Assembly (NCBI GenBank): GCA_905236465.1
Contig: CAJOQA010000366.1
Span: 1-8,594 of the forward strand
Reading direction: 5' to 3'
Length of the DNA: 8,594 bases
DNA from: an uncultured Treponema sp.
GTDB lineage: Bacteria; Spirochaetota; Spirochaetia; Treponematales; Treponemataceae
The notes under the pieces are model-generated. The model did not search any database. It saw only the letters and a list, made by a program, of their open reading frames with translations, and had not been told where the DNA came from. Shown here piece by piece: positions 4,784-8,594 of this stretch (positions are counted from its first letter, which is position 1; each line of letters begins with the position of its first letter). The translations under genes and the position numbers were made by a program.

Positions 4784-6619
4784 ATGGATAGAGCCGAAAT
4801 CGATGAGACAGGCAAAGGCCTTCTTTTTTTTGGAAAAACACTTGTTCACTCCTGTTCCCTCATAAAGGGGCAGGATTCAGTCTTTTCTTTGCAGACTTCT
4901 GTAATTCTTGAAAGAGAAAGTCAACTTGCCCCCCTGCCAGGGCAGTTCTATCTATTAAAGTCAGCAAAATCTTCAGTTCAGCTTGACCGCCCAATCAGCG
5001 TCTACAGGGCACAAGAAAGCAAAGAGGCAAAAAGTGGACTAAGAAAGATTTCTTTAGAATTCCTGATTTTACAAAAGGGTAAGGGAACGTTAGAACTTTG
5101 CACAAGCCTGCCTGGAGAGGAAATAGAACTAATTGGTCCATTGGGAAATACATTTAACATTCCGAAAGGGATAAAATCAGAAAAATCAGAAAGGCCTGAA
5201 ATATGCATAATAGGCGGGGGAATTGGAGTTGCCCCAGTTGCAAACTTTGCTTCTAGTCTTGATGACGGTTCATACGATTTTTACGCTTCTTTTAAGACAG
5301 GTTCTTATGGACTTGAACATGTAAAGGCAAATGCTCTTACGATTACCACCGACGACGGCAGTCAGGGAATAAGGGGAATGTTACCTGTTGCATTTTCAGC
5401 AGAGACTGTAAAGGCAAGGGGTTATAAGGTTATCTTTGCCTGTGGACCTAACCCTATGCTTTCCTATATTCAACAGGTAGCAGAAAAATGTGGGATAAAA
5501 GCCTTTATCAGTATGGAAAATCAAATGGCTTGTGGAGTGGGAGCCTGTCTTGGGTGTACTATACAAACTAAGGAGGGGGTAAAAAGAGTTTGCAAAGATG
5601 GACCGGTTTTTGATAGTTCCATCCTAAAGTTTGAAAAAACGCTTCCCCGCCGTCAGCCTTTACTTGAAGGGCAGGAACCTAACCTGGAAGTTACGATTGC
5701 AGGTGTAACTTTTAAAAACCCTGTAATAGCAGCATCCGGCACCTTCGGTTTCGGTCAGAACTACAGGGGCTTTTTTGATGTAAGCAAGTTGGGCGGAATC
5801 AGCTCAAAGGGTTGTACGCTGGAAGCAAGGGACGGGAACCCTGGCAGAAGAATTGTAGAAGTTCCTTCTGGCAATATAAATTCAATTGGCTTACAAAACC
5901 CTGGCATTCCTGCCTTTATAAAAGATGAGCTTCCCCGCATGATGGAATTAGGTCCTGTTGCAATCGCAAACCTGGCAGGAAGCGATATAGATTCCTATGT
6001 TCAAGGAGCAAAGCTTCTTGACGAAAGCGAAGTTCCCATGATTGAATTGAACATAAGTTGCCCGAACGTAAAGTCTGGCGGACAGGCTTGGGGAATGAAG
6101 TGTGATGCAGCTTTTGAAGTTGTAAGCGCCGTACGGAAAGCCACAAAGAAACCCCTCATGGTAAAACTAAGCCCCAACGCTCCGGATTTAATAGGAGTTG
6201 CATTTGCTTGTATCAAAGCAGGTGCAGATGCCCTTAGCTTGATAAACACGGTCCAGGCTGTTTCCATAGACATAGAAAAAGCCCGTCCTGCTTTTGAAAA
6301 CATCAGGGCCGGCTGGTGCGGTCCTGCTATAAAACCACTTGCACTGCGAATGGTTTATGATCTTGCAGAAGCAATGAACACCTTGCCCAAAGAAGAAAGG
6401 GTCCCTATTGTAGGTATGGGTGGAATTAGCTGCTGGCAGGATGCCGTTGAGTTTATAATGGCAGGAGCAAGCGCAATCCAAGTAGGCTCCTCTACATTTT
6501 CTAATCCGAATGTAATGGTAGAAATAATCGACGGACTTAAATCTTTTATGAAAAGTCACGGGTACGAAAGTATTTCTCAAATGATGGGACTTGCTCAGGT
6601 AAAAAAAGCAGCGGATTAA
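4784..6619 (+). CDS. pyrK-pyrD: fused dihydroorotate dehydrogenase B: PyrK electron-transfer domain plus PyrD catalytic domain
   Basis: One chain carries both class 1B DHODH subunits, oxidising dihydroorotate to orotate with NAD+ in pyrimidine synthesis. Residues below are numbered from an upstream in-frame ATG at 4742. The PyrK part (to about 300) has the FAD motif DRPISVY (82-88), the nucleotide-binding GGGIGVAP (158-165) and the [2Fe-2S] cysteines 264, 269, 272 and 284, close to the usual spacing. The PyrD part (about 314-620) begins LEVTIAGVTFKNPVIAASG, has the class 1B catalytic cysteine in LNISCPNVKSGG (Cys440) and ends with the FMN-binding GMGGI and GSSTF. The domains are in frame with no stop between them. 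I chose the ATG at 4784 because GGAG (4772-4775) lies eight bases before it; the ATG at 4742 has no Shine-Dalgarno sequence and sits in a hairpin loop. It is followed two bases later by a ykgJ-type gene. Confidence 0.93.
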   Translation: MDRAEIDETGKGLLFFGKTLVHSCSLIKGQDSVFSLQTSVILERESQLAPLPGQFYLLKSAKSSVQLDRPISVYRAQESKEAKSGLRKISLEFLILQKGKGTLELCTSLPGEEIELIGPLGNTFNIPKGIKSEKSERPEICIIGGGIGVAPVANFASSLDDGSYDFYASFKTGSYGLEHVKANALTITTDDGSQGIRGMLPVAFSAETVKARGYKVIFACGPNPMLSYIQQVAEKCGIKAFISMENQMACGVGACLGCTIQTKEGVKRVCKDGPVFDSSILKFEKTLPRRQPLLEGQEPNLEVTIAGVTFKNPVIAASGTFGFGQNYRGFFDVSKLGGISSKGCTLEARDGNPGRRIVEVPSGNINSIGLQNPGIPAFIKDELPRMMELGPVAIANLAGSDIDSYVQGAKLLDESEVPMIELNISCPNVKSGGQAWGMKCDAAFEVVSAVRKATKKPLMVKLSPNAPDLIGVAFACIKAGADALSLINTVQAVSIDIEKARPAFENIRAGWCGPAIKPLALRMVYDLAEAMNTLPKEERVPIVGMGGISCWQDAVEFIMAGASAIQVGSSTFSNPNVMVEIIDGLKSFMKSHGYESISQMMGLAQVKKAAD

Positions 6620-6621
6620 AA

Positions 6622-7077
6622 ATGGAAGAAGAGAACACTGAAAATATTTTTTTCAAAGATGGCCTTCACTTTGAATGTCAGCAATGTTCCCATTGTTGCA
6701 GAGACTTTCCAGGTCTTGTAAAGCTAAGCCAGGAAGATTTACTTAGGCTTGCTGCTTGGGCAGAACTTACTGCTGAGCAGTTTAAGCAGGTCTACTGCCG
6801 CTCTGTGGAATGTGCGGACAAGAAGACATACCTTGTGCTAAAAGAACTGAGCAACTGCGACTGTATCTTTTGGCAGAATGGGGGTTGCATAGCCTATGAG
6901 GCTAGACCCTTACAATGCAGGACATTTCCCTTCTGGACAAGTGTTTTAAAAAGCAAAGAAACTTGGGAAGAAGCAGGCAAGTCTTGCCCTGGCATAAACA
7001 AGGGAAAGCTTCATGTTGCAGGAGAAATAAAAAATCAAGAACTTAGCTATAGGTTGCGGGACAGTCTCACTTTATGA
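6622..7077 (+). CDS. YkgJ-family cysteine-cluster protein
   Basis: This 151-residue soluble protein contains 11 cysteines. It has the family's N-terminal CxxCxxCC (Cys19, 22, 25, 26) and the downstream pattern CxC (79, 81), GCIAYEARPLQCRTFPFW (Cys89, Cys99) and Cys122, which matches the YkgJ/UPF0153 zinc- or iron-binding cluster. No enzymatic role is established for the family; metal binding is inferred from the cysteines. The ATG lies two bases after the pyrK-pyrD stop with no good Shine-Dalgarno sequence, so translation probably depends on reinitiation after the fused dehydrogenase, placing it in the same operon. Its stop codon TGA (7075-7077) provides the TG of the extended -10 box for the next gene. 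A role in Fe-S handling for the dehydrogenase is only a guess from position. Confidence 0.85.
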   Translation: MEEENTENIFFKDGLHFECQQCSHCCRDFPGLVKLSQEDLLRLAAWAELTAEQFKQVYCRSVECADKKTYLVLKELSNCDCIFWQNGGCIAYEARPLQCRTFPFWTSVLKSKETWEEAGKSCPGINKGKLHVAGEIKNQELSYRLRDSLTL

Positions 7078-7083
7078 TATACT
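7054..7083 (+). promoter_or_regulatory. promoter of the cysteine hydrolase gene (extended -10, leaderless)
   Basis: TATACT (7078-7083) is preceded by TGA (extended -10), and TTGCGG (7054-7059) lies 18 bases upstream. The start site, seven bases beyond the -10, coincides with the A of the ATG at 7090. The 13 bases 7071-7083 are identical to those around the SNF2 promoter -10 (2680 to 2668, minus strand). The element lies within the end of the ykgJ-type gene. Confidence 0.6.
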
Positions 7084-7089
7084 GTCTGC

Positions 7090-7602
7090 ATGAAAGTTCT
7101 AATCGTAATTGACATGCAGAAAGATTTTATTGATGGTTCACTTGGAACAAAAGAAGCTGTTGCTATTGTTCCTGCTGTAGCAGCAAAGATTGCGGCGGCA
7201 AAAGAAAGTGGCTATGAAGTAATTTTTACCCGCGACACCCACAGCGAAAGCTACCTAAATACACAGGAAGGAAAAAAGTTGCCTGTAGTGCACTGCGTTA
7301 AAGACAGTGGCGGTTGGCAGATTGCGAAGGAACTTGACACTGGTACAGCAAGGATAATAGACAAGCCGTCATTCGGTTCCCTTGAACTTGCAGACTATGT
7401 GGCCTCACTTGGCCATGTAGAAGAAGTTGAGCTTGTAGGCCTGTGCACGGACATCTGCGTTATCAGCAATGCTATGATTCTAAAGGCAAGGCTTCCTGAA
7501 GTTACTATTGCCGTAGACTCAAGCTGTTGTGCAGGTGTTACTCCGCAAAGCCACATAAACGCACTGGAAGCCATGAAGATGTGCCAAATTGAAGTACGAT
7601 AG
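7090..7602 (+). CDS. isochorismatase-like cysteine hydrolase, probable nicotinamidase
   Basis: A 170-residue cytoplasmic hydrolase of the isochorismatase/nicotinamidase superfamily. The catalytic triad is visible: Asp8 (VIDMQKDF), Lys92 (IIDKPSFGS) and Cys123 (GLCTDICV). Candidate metal ligands Asp49 and His51 (TRDTH) and His68 (VVHC) match the PncA arrangement, so deamidation of nicotinamide to nicotinate in NAD salvage is the best guess. The superfamily also includes isochorismatases and other amidases, so the substrate is not proven. The length is slightly short for PncA but normal for the compact anaerobe subfamily with YLNTQEGKKLPVVHC. It has its own promoter ending six bases before the ATG and no Shine-Dalgarno sequence, so its mRNA is probably leaderless. 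No clear terminator follows the stop codon. Confidence 0.85.
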   Translation: MKVLIVIDMQKDFIDGSLGTKEAVAIVPAVAAKIAAAKESGYEVIFTRDTHSESYLNTQEGKKLPVVHCVKDSGGWQIAKELDTGTARIIDKPSFGSLELADYVASLGHVEEVELVGLCTDICVISNAMILKARLPEVTIAVDSSCCAGVTPQSHINALEAMKMCQIEVR

Positions 7603-7639
7603 GGCAAAGACGGGGGGTTACCACAAAAATTTTCTACTC

Positions 7640-7668
7640 TTGATTAAAATGACAAAAAATAATAAAAT
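7640..7668 (+). promoter_or_regulatory. promoter of the RNA methyltransferase gene (leaderless)
   Basis: TTGATT (7640-7645), a 17-base spacer and TAAAAT (7663-7668) match the sigma-70 consensus at four and five of six bases. The -10 ends six bases before the ATG at 7675, which places the transcription start exactly on the start codon. No Shine-Dalgarno sequence is present. Confidence 0.6.
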
Positions 7669-7674
7669 GTCATT

Positions 7675-8594
7675 ATGAATACGTACGTGGCACTGTGCGC
7701 TTTGGGCGCTGAAAAAATACTTGGAAATGAACTGAAGCTTTTAGGTTACAAGCTAGAAGGTTCTTCTGAACCTGGCAGGGTAACTTTTTTAGGCGATGAG
7801 AAAGCCCTTTATCGGGCAAATTTATGCTTACGCACAAGTGACAGGGTTTACATTCAGCTTGCAAAGTATAAGGCTGACGATTTTGACCAGCTTTTCGATG
7901 CTTGCTATAACATAAACTGGCAGGATTTTTTTCGCAAAGACGTAAAGGTCGTTGTCGATAAGGTTCGCATTCACAAAAGTCGCCTCAACAGCGAACATAC
8001 GGTTCAAGGCATGATACAAAAAGCCATTTACAAAAAGTTAGGTGACAAGTGGCGGATGACAACCCTGCCAGAAAGTGGCAACCAGTGTGACGTAAGAGTC
8101 TACATTGAACAAAACACAGTTAGTATTCTTCTTGACACCAGTGGTTTAGCTTTGCATAAACGGGGCTATAGAACAGAGGGTGGCATTGCCCCACTAAGGG
8201 AAACAACTGCTGCAGTTCTTCTTCAGGAAATGATGTGGAAACGGCGGCTTCCCTTGCACGATCCCTTCTGCGGAAGTGGCACCATAGCAATAGAAGCGAA
8301 TCTGTATGCCCACAATATAGCACCGGGCTTCGGCCGTCGCTTTGCATACGAGAACCTTTCATTTTACAACAAGGACTTAGCCCTTGAAACTGTAAAGGCA
8401 GAGGCTGAGAAAATTCGCACGGATGTTGAATGTCGCATCACGGGAAGCGATAAGGACAGGGCCGCAGTGGAACGTGCAATCATAAATGCGGAACATTCAT
8501 GTGTGGCAGCGGGCAGGGCGTTGCAACTGATTGGAAGCGATGCAAGGATTACAAGACCAGACTTTACAGTCAGCGACTTTGCAAATCTTCGTGC
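7675..8594 (+). CDS. THUMP-domain class I SAM-dependent RNA methyltransferase (RlmL/YpsC-like), 3' end cut by window
   Basis: The reading frame is open from the ATG to the window edge (306 full codons). It starts MNTYVALCALGAEKILGNEL, typical of the COG0116 family that makes N2-methylguanosine in 23S rRNA. A THUMP RNA-binding region lies at about 40-160, followed by HKRGYRTEGGIAPLRETTAA (motif X region), the SAM-binding motif I DPFCGSGTIAIEA (from Asp196) and an acidic GSDKD motif. The catalytic NPPYG motif IV would lie just beyond the edge, so catalytic competence cannot be judged. Only the RlmL-like half can be seen; whether an RlmK-like domain follows is unknown. The gene has its own promoter and is probably leaderless. 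Target G2445 is inferred from the E. coli family member. Confidence 0.88.
   Translation, partial: MNTYVALCALGAEKILGNELKLLGYKLEGSSEPGRVTFLGDEKALYRANLCLRTSDRVYIQLAKYKADDFDQLFDACYNINWQDFFRKDVKVVVDKVRIHKSRLNSEHTVQGMIQKAIYKKLGDKWRMTTLPESGNQCDVRVYIEQNTVSILLDTSGLALHKRGYRTEGGIAPLRETTAAVLLQEMMWKRRLPLHDPFCGSGTIAIEANLYAHNIAPGFGRRFAYENLSFYNKDLALETVKAEAEKIRTDVECRITGSDKDRAAVERAIINAEHSCVAAGRALQLIGSDARITRPDFTVSDFANLR

Noticed and set aside
6001..6580. Long minus-strand open frames (100 and 130 codons) inside the PyrD domain.
   Set aside because: They lie antisense to a highly conserved catalytic domain and carry no recognisable motif or start signal.
7603..7639. A terminator after the cysteine hydrolase.
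   Set aside because: The G-rich stretch (7612-7618) has no C-rich partner arm followed by a T run, so no hairpin could be drawn.
1..8594. CRISPR arrays, tRNA or rRNA genes, insertion sequences, or prophage genes.
   Set aside because: No regularly spaced direct repeats, cloverleaf-like segments, transposase motifs or phage structural motifs were seen on either strand.

Overview
The window most resembles a spirochaete of the genus Treponema (oral or gut type). It has a moderate-to-low GC content with many A/T-rich runs in the gaps. Its gene repertoire also fits an anaerobe: a class 1B (NAD-linked) dihydroorotate dehydrogenase, an anaerobe-type cysteine hydrolase, and an ammonium transporter fused to P-II. 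The genus assignment is inferred from general appearance, not demonstrated. No phage, insertion sequence, CRISPR array, tRNA or rRNA was seen; this looks like ordinary chromosome.

Layout. Positions 1-2660, minus strand: a complete SNF2-family ATPase (stop at 45) and, one base further on, the first 14 codons of a second gene (43 down to 1) that starts like a SWIM zinc-finger protein. Positions 2661-2873: a divergent promoter region whose two -35 boxes overlap, followed on the plus side by a strong 19-20 bp hairpin with eight T residues that lies just after the predicted amt start site. Positions 2874-4613: an ammonium transporter with a P-II domain fused to its C-terminus. Positions 4614-4783: a leader with three overlapping hairpins before the next gene. 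Positions 4784-6619: PyrK and PyrD fused in one chain, followed 2 bases later by a small cysteine-cluster protein (6622-7077). Positions 7090-7602: a nicotinamidase-like cysteine hydrolase. Positions 7675 to the end: a THUMP-domain RNA methyltransferase, cut by the window edge.

How the genes fit together. amt-P-II handles nitrogen uptake with a built-in nitrogen/energy sensor. pyrK-pyrD carries out the redox step of pyrimidine synthesis. The SNF2/SWIM pair is a recurrent bacterial two-gene unit of poorly known function. The remaining genes (ykgJ-type, hydrolase, methyltransferase) are housekeeping or unknown and share no clear pathway.

The most unusual material is regulatory. (1) Three genes (SNF2, hydrolase, methyltransferase) have a sigma-70-type -10 box ending 6-7 bases before the ATG and no Shine-Dalgarno sequence, which predicts leaderless mRNAs. 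Two of these promoters share an identical 13-base block. (2) The amt and pyrK-pyrD leaders carry related palindromes in opposite orientation. (3) The pyrK-pyrD leader can be drawn as a 1:2 / 2:3 / 3:4 attenuator. All of these come from reading the sequence by eye; no folding energies or database searches were run.
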